Positions 24,447-33,080 of a stretch of DNA of 35,318 bases are shown here, one piece after another (position 1 is the first letter of the stretch; every line of letters begins with the position of its first letter). The stretch comes from Micromonospora phaseoli (GTDB taxonomy: Bacteria > Actinomycetota > Actinomycetes > Mycobacteriales > Micromonosporaceae), in NCBI RefSeq assembly GCF_900109115.1, contig NZ_FNYV01000021.1, positions 1 to 35,318 of the forward strand, given 5' to 3'. The notes below the pieces were generated by a model that searched no databases, was not told the DNA's origin, and worked only from the letters and a program-made list of their open reading frames with translations. The position numbers and the translations under genes are program-made.

Positions 24447-25358
24447 TCACAGCTGGTAGAAGCGGCGGTAGCGACGGATCAGGCGCCACTGCACCAGCAC
24501 CGCCGCGAGAGTCAGGAGCATCATGACCAGGGTCGCCGCGGCCGCGTAGCCGTACCGCAGATACTCGAAGCCGGTCTGGTAGACGAACAGCGACAGGTAG
24601 GTCGTGGCGTACGGTGGCGGGCCGCCGTCGGTCACCACGAACGCCGGCACGAAGGTGAAGTGCAGGCTGGCGACGGCGTCGCGCACCGCCAGCAGGGCCA
24701 GCACCGGCGCCATCAGCGGCAGGGTGATCCGGCGGAACACGTCCCATCCGGTGGCGTCCTCGACGGCGGCCATCTCGTACACGTCGCGGGGCAGTGCCCG
24801 TCGGGCGGCCAGCAGCACCACGAAGGTCTCCCCCACGGTGAACAGGCTCATCAGGATGATCCCCGCGCGGGCGCTGGTCGGATCCGTCAGCCACTGCGGC
24901 GGGGTACGCCCCAGCGCGGTCAGCCCGTGCTCACCGCCCACCCGCAGCAACTGGTTGATCGGCCCGTACAACGGGTTGAACAGCCACAGCCAGAGCAGGC
25001 CGTAGGCGATCTCCGGCACCGCGGTGGGCAGCAGCGCCACGGTACGGGCGGTGCCGACGCCGGGAGCACGGCGGTGCAGCAGCAGCGCCAGGCCCAGCGC
25101 CAGCAACACCCGCAACGGCACCGCCACCAGCGCGAACACCACCGAGTTCAGCAACGCCACCCGGAAGATCGGGTCGTCGACCAGGGCGGTGAAGTTGTCC
25201 AGCCCGGCCCAGGACGGTGGACGCAGCAGGTCGTAGTCGGTGAAGGCCATGCCCAGGGTGACCAGCGCCGGCAGCAGCACCAGCACCAGCAGACCGACCA
25301 GGTACGGCGTCAGCATCAACGCCAACTGCCGCCGCGAACGGGTGTCCGGTCGACTCAC
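24447..25358 (-). CDS. ABC sugar-type permease (MalF-like)
   Basis: 303 aa with about six membrane segments, starting MSRPDTRSRRQLALMLTPYLVGLLVLV (first helix quoted in part). The conserved cytoplasmic EAA loop reads DVYEMAAVEDATGWDVFRRI, which docks on the ATPase. The GTG start at 25356-25358 overlaps the ATPase stop (GTGA). It is the last gene of a four-gene importer operon and is the MalF/UgpA-type subunit. About 209 nt without a clear gene separate its stop from the kinase gene. Confidence 0.94.
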   Translation of the reverse strand: MSRPDTRSRRQLALMLTPYLVGLLVLVLLPALVTLGMAFTDYDLLRPPSWAGLDNFTALVDDPIFRVALLNSVVFALVAVPLRVLLALGLALLLHRRAPGVGTARTVALLPTAVPEIAYGLLWLWLFNPLYGPINQLLRVGGEHGLTALGRTPPQWLTDPTSARAGIILMSLFTVGETFVVLLAARRALPRDVYEMAAVEDATGWDVFRRITLPLMAPVLALLAVRDAVASLHFTFVPAFVVTDGGPPPYATTYLSLFVYQTGFEYLRYGYAAAATLVMMLLTLAAVLVQWRLIRRYRRFYQL

Positions 25359-26386
25359 GGGTCACACCGGCGGCCGGAGGCGACATGGAACAGGTGCGTG
25401 TCCGCCCAGCGCACGTCGAGGCGTACCGTGGCGCCCCGCTCCGGGCGACGGACGGCCGGTACCCGGGCGACCACCGGCTGCCCGGCGGACAGGGTCAGGT
25501 AGGCGTAGGCGTCCTCGCCGATCACCTCGACCCGGTCGACGGTGGCGGGCGTACCCTCGGCGGCGTCGAGGATGACCGCCTCGGGACGGAAACCGATCTC
25601 CAGCGGCTCGTCCGGCAGCGTCGGCGCCTCACCGCCAGGCCGCAGCGGGCCGTCGGCCGGCAGCAGGTTCATCGCCGGTGAGCCGACGAAGCGGGCCACG
25701 AAGGTGCTGGCCGGGGTACGCCAGATCTCGTCCGGGGTACCGACCTGCTCGACCCGACCGTCACGCAGCACCGCGATCCGGTCGGCGAGCACCAGCGCCT
25801 CGGTCTGGTCGTGGGTGACGTGCACCATGGTCGCGCCGATCCGGTCGTGCAGGGCCCGCAGCTCGGCCCGCATCTCCGCGCGCAGCGCCAGGTCCAGGTT
25901 GGACAGCGGCTCGTCGAGCAGGAAGACATCCGGTTCCCGGACCAGCGCCCGGGCCAGGGCCACCCGCTGGCGTTCACCGCCGGAGAGCTGCCCCGGCCGC
26001 CGGTCCAGCAGCCCGGCGCAGCCCACCGTCTCGGCCGCCGCCCGGGCCCGCTGCCGGGCCTCGCCGCGCGGGGTGTCGCGCACCTCCAGCCCGAAGGCGA
26101 TGTTCTCCACCACGGTCAGATGCGGGAACAGCGCGTACGACTGGAAGACCATCGACACGTTGCGCCGACCCGGCCGCGCCTCGGTGACGTCCCGGCCGGC
26201 GATGTGTACCCGCCCGGCGGTGACCGGCTCCAGCCCGGCGACCACCCGCAGCACCGTCGACTTGCCGGCGCCGGACGGCCCGAGCACCACCAGCAGTTCA
26301 CCTCGGGAGACGGTCAGCCGCACCTCGTGCAGCACGGTGGTGTCCCGGTACGCGGCGCTGACACCGTCGAGGACCAGGCCGCTCAC
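25355..26386 (-). CDS. ABC importer ATPase (MalK/UgpC-like)
   Basis: 343 aa with all catalytic motifs intact: Walker A GPSGAGKST (36-44), Q-loop VFQSYALFPHLTV, signature LSGGERQRVALARAL, Walker B VFLLDEPLSNLD and the H-loop VTHDQTEAL. A C-terminal regulatory OB-type domain follows (about 240-343, LEIGFRPEAVIL to the end), as in MalK, UgpC and MsiK. Its start and stop overlap the neighbouring genes by GTGA. It powers the importer made of the two permeases at 24447 and 27752. It is a useful contrast to the motif-less ABC protein at 8400 and might even energise that system, as shared ATPases such as MsiK do in Streptomyces; this last point is speculation. Confidence 0.96.
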   Translation of the reverse strand: MSGLVLDGVSAAYRDTTVLHEVRLTVSRGELLVVLGPSGAGKSTVLRVVAGLEPVTAGRVHIAGRDVTEARPGRRNVSMVFQSYALFPHLTVVENIAFGLEVRDTPRGEARQRARAAAETVGCAGLLDRRPGQLSGGERQRVALARALVREPDVFLLDEPLSNLDLALRAEMRAELRALHDRIGATMVHVTHDQTEALVLADRIAVLRDGRVEQVGTPDEIWRTPASTFVARFVGSPAMNLLPADGPLRPGGEAPTLPDEPLEIGFRPEAVILDAAEGTPATVDRVEVIGEDAYAYLTLSAGQPVVARVPAVRRPERGATVRLDVRWADTHLFHVASGRRCDP

Positions 26387-27705
26387 CCGTCCTCCCCGCG
26401 AGCGAACATCGGCCGGCTCTTGGTGTCCAGCTCACGGATCACGTCGTCGAGCTTGTCGCCACGGTGCACGGCGTTCTCCAGGATGCCGTAGCTGAGGTCC
26501 TCGATCTCGGGCCAGGTGGAGACGGTCGGCAGGGCCCGGACGGTGGGGATGGCGTCGAGGAAGACCTGCGAGTTGCGAGGCGGCTGGTCCGGGTCCAGGA
26601 ACGCCGGTGAGCGGGACACCTCGACGTGCGAGGGCACCGTACGCCCGGTCGCGGCGATGATCCGCTGCCCCTCCTCGCCCATCGCGTACTCCATGAACCG
26701 CCAGGCGGCGTCCTTGTTTCTCGACCCTCGGGTCATGCAGTACGCGTCGGAGTGCAGCACCCCGACCTGCTGCCGGTAGACGGGCAGCGGCGCCACGTCC
26801 CATTCGAAGCCGGTGACCGTGCGGAAGTTGGTGGTGGCCCGACGGGAGGTCATGAGCATGGCGAGTCGGCCGTTGAGGAAGCGGGACTCGTCGTCCTCCG
26901 CCTCCACCTCCGCGTCGCTCGGCACCACCCCGTACGCCAGCCGCAGGTCGATCAGGTTGCGCAGCGCCTCGCGGGCCTCCGGGCTCTCCAGCGCCAGCCG
27001 GGTCGGCTGCTGCGGGTCGTCGACGATCTCACCGCCGTTGGACCAGACCAGCGGGGCGAGCCGGATGATGGACGGCTCCACCCCGAGCCCGTGCACGGCG
27101 GGCAACCGGGCGGCGCCCTCGGCCTCGGTGCCCTTGATGACCAGACCCCGGTCGTCGCGGGTCATCAGGGTGGCGGTGCCGACCAGGTCGTTCCAGGTCC
27201 AGCCGGCCACCGGCTCGGGCACGCCGAACCTCGTGAACAGGGTGCGGTTGTAGTACACGGCGAGGCTGGACACGTTCTGCGGCAGGCACAGCTGGGCGCC
27301 GTCCCACCTGAACGCCTCCATCGCCACCGGGTAGTAGTCGGCCGGGTCGAGGACCGACGAGGCGGCGATCCGATCGTCCAGCGGCTCGACCACGCCCTTG
27401 GCGGCGAACTGACCGTAGAAGCGGTAGTTCATCAGGAAGACGTCCGGTGGCGCTCCCCCGGCGACCGAGGTGGCCAGGCGCGCCAGCAGGTCCTTGCGAT
27501 CGCTGGCCTCGATCAACTGGACCCGCTCGCCGGGCCGGGCCGTCTGGTACGCGTCGATCAACGTGCGGTACGCGCCCAACTCCTCCGGAGCGCCGAACAC
27601 CAGCAGCTTGACCGGGGCGCCGGCCTTCGAACCGCTGCCGGAGCCACAGCCGGTGACGGCCAGCGCCGCGCAGAGCGCGAGGGCGAGCAGGGGTTTCGGT
27701 CTCAC
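26383..27705 (-). CDS. ABC importer solute-binding lipoprotein
   Basis: 440 aa from GTG at 27703-27705, preferred because GAGGG lies 9 nt upstream; an ATG at 27712-27714 would have no space for a ribosome site. Signal peptide VRPKPLLALALCAALAVTGC has lipobox VTGC with Cys20 lipidated. The mature protein is a family-1 extracellular binding protein: LLVFGAPEELGAYRTLIDAYQ, then PPDVFLMNYRFYGQFAAKG, LPQNVSSLAVYYNRTLF and DAAWRFMEYAMGEEGQRIIA, which are family-typical blocks. It delivers a carbohydrate-like solute to the two permeases. Its stop overlaps the ATPase start by GTGA. Confidence 0.94.
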   Translation of the reverse strand: MRPKPLLALALCAALAVTGCGSGSGSKAGAPVKLLVFGAPEELGAYRTLIDAYQTARPGERVQLIEASDRKDLLARLATSVAGGAPPDVFLMNYRFYGQFAAKGVVEPLDDRIAASSVLDPADYYPVAMEAFRWDGAQLCLPQNVSSLAVYYNRTLFTRFGVPEPVAGWTWNDLVGTATLMTRDDRGLVIKGTEAEGAARLPAVHGLGVEPSIIRLAPLVWSNGGEIVDDPQQPTRLALESPEAREALRNLIDLRLAYGVVPSDAEVEAEDDESRFLNGRLAMLMTSRRATTNFRTVTGFEWDVAPLPVYRQQVGVLHSDAYCMTRGSRNKDAAWRFMEYAMGEEGQRIIAATGRTVPSHVEVSRSPAFLDPDQPPRNSQVFLDAIPTVRALPTVSTWPEIEDLSYGILENAVHRGDKLDDVIRELDTKSRPMFARGEDG

Positions 27706-27751
27706 GATGGTCATCCCTCGGATCAGTCGTCGTGGTTCAGTCGCTGTGGCT

Positions 27752-28591
27752 TCAGTCGCCGTGGTGCAGGAAACGCCGCTGGGCCAGGGCGAAGACCACC
27801 AGCGCGGGCACGGTGGCGATCACCGCCCCGGCCAGGAAGACAGGGAAGTTGGTGGGGTCGAGCAGCGACAGCGACCGCAGCGCCAGCGGCAGGGTGAACA
27901 GGTTCCGGTCGTACACGTAGATCAACGGATCGAGGAAGTTCGACCAGGTCAGCACGAAGGTGAGCGCGGTGAGGCCGGCGGTCACCGGACGCACCAGCGG
28001 CAGTCCGACCCGCCACCAGGTACGCAGCGGCGACAGGTCCTCCACCAGGCAGGCGTCGTAGAGCTCGGCCGGCAGGGCCCGGAAGGCCAGGTAGTAGACC
28101 AGGACGTAGAGCGGCGAGGTGCCCAGCAGCGCCGGGGCGATCAGAGGTACGAGAGTGTCGGTCAGACCGAGGAAGCGGAAGATCGCGAAGCGCGGCACGA
28201 ACAGCGCGGTCGCCGGCACCATGAGCGCGACCAGCGAGGCGGCCACCACGACGGCGGTGACCCGCGGGGCCAGTCGGGCCAGCGCGAAACCGGCCAGCGA
28301 GGCGACCAGCACACTCAGCGGCACCGCGACGACCGCGACCAGCACCGAGTTGAGCGAGGCGCGCAGCAGTCCGCCGAGGTCGAGGGCGCGCTCGTAGCCG
28401 GTGGTGGAGAGCGGGTCGGGCACCAGTTGCGGCGTCGGTGCGGGCGGCAGTCCGGGCTCGGTGAGGGAGCCTGCGACCAGCAGCAGCAGCGGCGGTACGA
28501 ATACCAGGATGACGAAGGCCGCGCCGAGCGTACGCCACAGCCGGGCGGCCCGCTCGGGCAGCGGTGAGGGGCCGCGGGTGCGGCCCCTCAC
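27752..28591 (-). CDS. ABC sugar-type permease (MalG-like)
   Basis: 279 aa with about six membrane segments and the EAA loop ELYDACLVEDLSPLRTWWRVGLP near residues 185-205. MalG/UgpE-type subunit. It is the first gene of the importer operon on the minus strand; the order permease, binding protein, ATPase, permease is unusual. The longest start, GTG at 28589-28591, lies inside the right arm of a perfect hairpin at 28563-28592 and has no ribosome site. Another start could lie further in, but the N-terminus before the first helix (LPERAARLWRTLGAAFVIL) offers no ATG or GTG. Confidence 0.9.
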   Translation of the reverse strand: MRGRTRGPSPLPERAARLWRTLGAAFVILVFVPPLLLLVAGSLTEPGLPPAPTPQLVPDPLSTTGYERALDLGGLLRASLNSVLVAVVAVPLSVLVASLAGFALARLAPRVTAVVVAASLVALMVPATALFVPRFAIFRFLGLTDTLVPLIAPALLGTSPLYVLVYYLAFRALPAELYDACLVEDLSPLRTWWRVGLPLVRPVTAGLTALTFVLTWSNFLDPLIYVYDRNLFTLPLALRSLSLLDPTNFPVFLAGAVIATVPALVVFALAQRRFLHHGD

Positions 28592-28592
28592 C
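28563..28592. terminator. Hairpin behind the propeller gene, overlapping the permease start
   Basis: GGTGAGGGGCCGC (28563-28575) pairs perfectly with GCGGCCCCTCACC (28580-28592) around a GGGT loop. It starts 25 nt after the stop of the large secreted protein (28618-28620, minus strand), the right place for its terminator, yet it contains the GTG used as the start of the permease. It might act as a terminator, as a translation-control hairpin, or as both. Confidence 0.75.
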
Positions 28593-28617
28593 GACAGGTT
28601 ACCGATGGTGGTGTTCC

Positions 28618-31407
28618 TTACTTCAGGGTGAGCTTCCAGGCACCCAGACCGTGCGAAGCGGCATACAGGATCCGCTCGCCCGGCACGATGGTCAACCCGG
28701 CGACCTCGACGTTCGGCATCCCGCCGGCCGCCTTGGTCCAGGAGGTCTTGCCCTTGCCCAGCAGCAGCACGCCGAAGTCGGTGGAGGCGTACAGGTCACC
28801 GGTGACGTCGTCGCGGACCAGGTCGGTGATCGGCTGGTCACCGAAGTCGTACGACCGGTCGGTCCAGGTGGCCGCGCTGCCCGTGGCCTTCACCTCGAAC
28901 GCGTGCCCCAGGGTGGTCGGGGTGTTGGAGCCGTAACCGCTGTAGGAGATCCACGCCCGGGACGGGTCGGCCGGGTCGATGTGGATGCTGGTGACGAAGC
29001 GGTTCGGTGTGGCGGCGGTGTCGATCCGGGTCCAGGTCACCGCGGCGGCCGGCTCGGCGTCGGCGTTGCGGGTGACGAAGACCCGGCCGGTGCTGGTGGC
29101 CGCCCAGGCGGTGGAGCTGTCGGAGTCGACCCGCTGGATGACCGAGACGGCCCCGCCGGCCCGGTCGCCCCACCCGGTGCCGGTCAGGTTGGTGGTACCC
29201 ATCGGCTCCCAGTCGCCGCAGTCCTCCTCGTAGGTGCCGGTCCAGGAGTTGCAGATCCGGTCCGCCTCGGCCAGGCTGCGGTCGCCCAGCCCGAAGGTCT
29301 TGGTGCGGTACGCCGACAGGCCGGTTCCGGCGAACATGGTGCCGCTGACCTTCGGGTCGCTGATCACCGGGGCGTAGAACAGGCTGCCCGGCTGGCCGTA
29401 GATCGGGTCGGCGGTCCAGATCCAGCTGGCGATGTCGCCCTTGGCGAAGCTCACCTCGGGCGAGACGTCGTAGTAGGTGTGGAACCGGAACTCGGGTCGG
29501 GCGACGTCCCAGCCGGAGGCGCCACCGTCACCGATCATCGTGTTGACCCAGCGCTGGCGCTGGCCCTTGTTCTCCCAGGTGCCGTTGTCCTGGGTGCCGC
29601 CCTGCAGCAGGTTCGCGTCGTGCGGGCTGACCGAGAGGCTGATGAACTGCAGGGTGTTCATGCCGTGGTTCACCCCGTCCAGCTTCGACGGAATCTTCGA
29701 CAGCATCTGCCGGCAGCGGTCCCGCTGTGCCTGGGTGGTCAGGTTGCGGTCCGGGTTGTCGCACCAGGACGACCGGTCGACGAACTGGCCGCTGGAGCGC
29801 ATCACGCCGCCGTCGTTGGCCTCGAAGAACTGGTACGGGTTGCGTGGGTTGGTGACCAGGTCGTGCTGGTCGGGGTGCAGGCCGTTGGGGTGCAGTTCGT
29901 CGGTGCCGTCGTAGGTCATGTCGGTGCCGCTGACCCCCGCGTCGGTGGAGAGGACGACTGCCCGCTTGTTGGCCACCGTCTCGCCGTACATGTACGAGCC
30001 GCCGGTGTAGACGATGTCCGGATGCCCCTGGGGAGTGTGCACGAACACGTCGTACCAGCACTGGCCGGTGCACTGGTTGTAGGTGGCGTAGCCCGGGTCG
30101 GCCGGGTTGGAGCTGGTCAGGTCGGTGAAGGTGGGGCCACCGGCGGCCACGTCGTCACTGCGGAACAGCCGCGAGTACGGGTTGCCGATGTTGCCCTCGT
30201 AGACGTACATCCGGGTCTTGCCGCCCGGCAGCGCGGTCACGTCGATCGCCGCCCGGGTCTGGAACACCGCGGCGTTGAGCGACGGCTTGATCTGCGTCCA
30301 GGTCGCACCGGCGTCCGACGAGCGCCACACACCCCGGGCGTACGACGAGGCGTAGACGATGTTGGCGTTGCGCGGGTCGAGCTTGACCTGGCGGACGCCG
30401 CGTGGTGAACAACTGGCCGTGTTGTTGTACTCGGCGGCGCTGCCGGTGCAGGTCGTGGCGTCGGCCGAGCCGTTGTGGATGAACTTCCAGCTCTTGCCGC
30501 CGTTGGTGGACTTGTACAGCCCCCACTTCTCGGCGTCGGGCACCGGCCGGGTGACGCCCGTGCAGCAGGAGCTCGACATGCCGCGCAGCGCCGTGGTGGT
30601 GGCCACGTAGAGCGTCTTCGGGTCGCCGGGGGCGATGGTGATCTCACCGATGCCCTTGCCCGCGAGGACGTTCTTGCCGAGCGGGCCGGACCAGGTCAGG
30701 CCGCCGTTGGACGACCGGTAAAGTCCGACGCCGGCGACGCAGCCGGAGCCGCAGGTGTTGGCCTCGCCGGTGCCGACGTAGATGGTCAGCCCGGTCCGGT
30801 CGTTGCGGTCGATCGTCACCGCGCCGGCGGCATTGATGCCCAGCGGGCCGCCGAGGTAGAACCACTTGGGCTGGGCGGCAAGGATGTTCAGGGTGCCCCA
30901 GACACCACCACCGGCCGGGGTGACGTACGCCCGGCAGAGCAGCTTGTTGCAGTCCGGGCTGATGTCGATGGAGGTGACCCGACCACCCGCGACGTACTCG
31001 TTGGGCACGTAGTTGAAGGCGTTGCGGTACTCGGTGAACGGGTAGAGCGCCTCGCTGGGACCGACGTTGGTCCACTGACGGCTGCCCTTGAACCGCTTGT
31101 CGGCCGCCGTGTAGGCCGCCTTCGACCGGTCCTGTTGGGCGACGGTGATCGCGTCGGCGGGGTAGGCGCGCTCCAGGAACGCCTGTTGGGCGGCGCCACC
31201 CGGCCCGTCGGGCGACATGCCGCTGTCGCCGGGTACGGCTCGGCGCAGCCGCTCCAGGTGGGCGCCGAGGGCGTTGGGCATCTCCCCGCCGACCGCGACG
31301 GGTGCTGGCACCTCGGCGCCGGCATAGTGGATTCCGACGAGACCGGTCGACGCCACCAGGGCACCGACGGCCAGACCTACGAGCAGATGGCGACGTCTAC
31401 GCTTCAC
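28618..31407 (-). CDS. Large secreted beta-propeller (BNR/sialidase-like) protein
   Basis: 929 aa from GTG at 31405-31407 with GGAGGG 6 nt upstream. Signal peptide: basic start MKRRRRHLL, hydrophobic core to about residue 28, likely cleavage near AGAEVPA. The rest is rich in BNR/Asp-box-like and WD40/YVTN-like propeller blades: SSNGGLTWSG, KSTNGGKSWKF, SSDAGATWTQ, with matching DPRNANIVYASS and SPHDANLLQGG strands. Cys pairs are frequent (e.g. SSSCCTG, CTGQCWYD), consistent with disulfides outside the cell. No sialidase catalytic set (Arg triad with Tyr/Glu) is obvious, so binding or glycan-associated function is as likely as hydrolysis. It ends 26 nt before the importer operon's first gene, which hints at a shared substrate. 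Confidence 0.9.
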   Translation of the reverse strand: MKRRRRHLLVGLAVGALVASTGLVGIHYAGAEVPAPVAVGGEMPNALGAHLERLRRAVPGDSGMSPDGPGGAAQQAFLERAYPADAITVAQQDRSKAAYTAADKRFKGSRQWTNVGPSEALYPFTEYRNAFNYVPNEYVAGGRVTSIDISPDCNKLLCRAYVTPAGGGVWGTLNILAAQPKWFYLGGPLGINAAGAVTIDRNDRTGLTIYVGTGEANTCGSGCVAGVGLYRSSNGGLTWSGPLGKNVLAGKGIGEITIAPGDPKTLYVATTTALRGMSSSCCTGVTRPVPDAEKWGLYKSTNGGKSWKFIHNGSADATTCTGSAAEYNNTASCSPRGVRQVKLDPRNANIVYASSYARGVWRSSDAGATWTQIKPSLNAAVFQTRAAIDVTALPGGKTRMYVYEGNIGNPYSRLFRSDDVAAGGPTFTDLTSSNPADPGYATYNQCTGQCWYDVFVHTPQGHPDIVYTGGSYMYGETVANKRAVVLSTDAGVSGTDMTYDGTDELHPNGLHPDQHDLVTNPRNPYQFFEANDGGVMRSSGQFVDRSSWCDNPDRNLTTQAQRDRCRQMLSKIPSKLDGVNHGMNTLQFISLSVSPHDANLLQGGTQDNGTWENKGQRQRWVNTMIGDGGASGWDVARPEFRFHTYYDVSPEVSFAKGDIASWIWTADPIYGQPGSLFYAPVISDPKVSGTMFAGTGLSAYRTKTFGLGDRSLAEADRICNSWTGTYEEDCGDWEPMGTTNLTGTGWGDRAGGAVSVIQRVDSDSSTAWAATSTGRVFVTRNADAEPAAAVTWTRIDTAATPNRFVTSIHIDPADPSRAWISYSGYGSNTPTTLGHAFEVKATGSAATWTDRSYDFGDQPITDLVRDDVTGDLYASTDFGVLLLGKGKTSWTKAAGGMPNVEVAGLTIVPGERILYAASHGLGAWKLTLK

Positions 31408-31430
31408 GAGGGTCCCTCCGGCAGGACGGC

Positions 31431-31511
31431 GTCACCGCAGCGCGGCACCCGGGATTGGCGACCGTCGCTGGCAGCGTCCACGGTGGAATATGTCAGAGGC
31501 AGTCACCGCAG
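31431..31511. repeat. 10-nt direct repeat in a divergent promoter region
   Basis: GTCACCGCAG occurs at 31431-31440 and again at 31502-31511 in the 149-bp gap between the propeller gene (leftward) and the pentapeptide-repeat gene (rightward). The interval is less GC-rich in its middle (GGAATATGTC). The repeat could be a paired binding site; no regulator is encoded next to it. No promoter hexamers are clear enough to call. Confidence 0.3.
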
Positions 31512-31556
31512 GCAATACACCTGTTGCACAGAATGGTTCGGCGGAGGGATGGCAAG

Positions 31557-32405
31557 GTGTCGCAGACGGACAGGCCGGCAGGCGGTGGGCTGCGGGCCGA
31601 CTGCTCCCGGTGCTTCGGCCTCTGCTGTGTCGCCCCCGCCTTCGCCGCGTCGGCCGACTTCGCGGTCGACAAGCCCGCCGGCCAGCCCTGCCGTCACCTG
31701 CGCACCGACTTCGCCTGCGGCATCCACACGGAGTTGCGTGAACGTGGCTACCCCGGCTGCACCGTCTTCGACTGCTTCGGCGCGGGTCAGCGGGTCGCCC
31801 AGATCACCTTCGGCGGGCGGGACTGGCGTTCCACGCCGCGGACCGCACGGCAGATGTTCGACGTCTTCGCGGTCATGCGTCCGCTGCACGAGCTGCTGTG
31901 GTACCTGACCGAGGCGCTGGCGCTGCGACCACCGGCCGGGCTGCGCGAGCAGTTGTCCGCCGCGCTCGCCGAGACCGACCGGCTCGCCGCAGGTGACCCG
32001 CAGGCGCTGCTGACCCTCGACGTCGACGCGTACCGGGGAAGGGTGAACCCGCTGCTGTCGCGTACCGCGGAGCTGGCCGGTGGGGGCGCCGGCGCCGACC
32101 ACCGCGGTGCCGCGCTGGTCGGCCGCGACCTGCGCCGCACCGAGCTGCGTGGGGCGAACCTGCGGGGCGCGCTGCTGGTCGGGGCCGACCTGCGCGGCGT
32201 CGACCTGGCCCGGGCCGACCTGACCGGCGCGGACCTGCGCGCGGCCGACGTACGCGGTGCAGACCTGTCCGCCGCGCTCTTCCTGCACCAGTCGCAGGTC
32301 GAGGCGGCCCGCGGTGACCGACAGACCCGCCTACCGGCGCGGATCGTCCGCCCGACCCACTGGTCCGACCTGCCGGTCGCCCGGCGCGGCCCCCGACACC
32401 GCTGA
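31557..32405 (+). CDS. Cys-rich (YkgJ-like) domain fused to pentapeptide repeats
   Basis: 282 aa from GTG at 31557-31559 with GGAGGG 8 nt upstream. The N-terminal part has many Cys: DCSRCFGLCCVAP, then PCRHL, FACGIH and GYPGCTVFDCFG. CxxCxxxCC followed by later Cys resembles the YkgJ-type zinc or iron-sulfur-cluster domain. A helical linker (about 85-165) leads to pentapeptide repeats at about 180-240: A(D/N)L-type units such as GANLRGALLVGADLRGVDLARADL. The repeats should fold as a right-handed quadrilateral beta helix, which in relatives mimics DNA or binds proteins. Cytoplasmic, role unknown. The combination recurs in actinomycetes as far as I know, without assigned function. Confidence 0.85.
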   Translation: MSQTDRPAGGGLRADCSRCFGLCCVAPAFAASADFAVDKPAGQPCRHLRTDFACGIHTELRERGYPGCTVFDCFGAGQRVAQITFGGRDWRSTPRTARQMFDVFAVMRPLHELLWYLTEALALRPPAGLREQLSAALAETDRLAAGDPQALLTLDVDAYRGRVNPLLSRTAELAGGGAGADHRGAALVGRDLRRTELRGANLRGALLVGADLRGVDLARADLTGADLRAADVRGADLSAALFLHQSQVEAARGDRQTRLPARIVRPTHWSDLPVARRGPRHR

Positions 32406-32529
32406 CGCCCAGCCGGCCCCACCCAGCGCTCTCCGCTCACCGCGCAAGCGCGACGCCGCCGACGGGTGGCGGTGGTCAACGCCGGCACGCCCAGCGCGGC
32501 AGCGGCACGTCGTCGACGCCGACCGACGG

Positions 32530-33009
32530 TCAGCGGCGGGCCGACGTGGTGGCTGCCCGAGCCTCGGTCATCCCCTGGTTGGCGAGCGCGTCGGCCCGCT
32601 CGTTCTCCGGGTGCCCGTTGTGTCCCTTCACCCACAGCCAGGTGATCCGGTGTCGGGCGCCGGCCGTCTCCAGCCGCTGCCACAGGTCGGCGTTCTTCAC
32701 CGGCTGCTTGGCCGCGGTCCGCCAACCGTTGCGCTTCCAGGACGCCAGCCAACTGGTGATGCCGTTACGCACGTACGTGCTGTCGGTGTACAGCTCCACC
32801 GTGGCCGGCCGGGTCAGGCTCTCCAGCGCCTCGATCGCGGCGGTCAGCTCCATCCGGTTGTTGGTGGTCGGGCTCGCCTCACCGCCGCAGAGTTCACGCT
32901 CATGGGAGCCGTAGCGAAGCAGGGCACCCCAGCCACCCGGGCCGGGATTGCCGCTGCACGCGCCGTCGGTCCAGATCCGCACCACCCGGCCGGCCGCCTC
33001 GTCCACCAT
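32530..33009 (-). CDS. rnhA: Ribonuclease HI
   Basis: 159 aa, normal length. It cleaves the RNA strand of RNA-DNA hybrids. The complete active site is present: Asp15 in WTDGACSG, Glu54 in NNRMELTAAIEAL, Asp76 in LYTDSTYV, His130 in WVKGHNGHPENERADALA and Asp140. The basic handle region KRNGWRTAAKQPVKN is present too. It starts ATG at 33007-33009 and diverges from the GNAT gene. Convergent with the pentapeptide-repeat gene across a 124-nt gap in which I see no clear terminator. Confidence 0.96.
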   Translation of the reverse strand: MVDEAAGRVVRIWTDGACSGNPGPGGWGALLRYGSHERELCGGEASPTTNNRMELTAAIEALESLTRPATVELYTDSTYVRNGITSWLASWKRNGWRTAAKQPVKNADLWQRLETAGARHRITWLWVKGHNGHPENERADALANQGMTEARAATTSARR

Positions 33010-33080
33010 GGGGGCAAACCTACCGAAGCCTTCCCGCCCACGGGCACCCGCCGGGCCGGCGGGCCGGTAAGTTCAGCTGA

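Noticed and set aside
33033..33072. GC-rich palindrome between rnhA and the GNAT gene
   Set aside because: CCCGCCGG-CCGGCGGG is nearly symmetric but made only of G and C, and it is too close to the GNAT start to assign as a terminator or operator.
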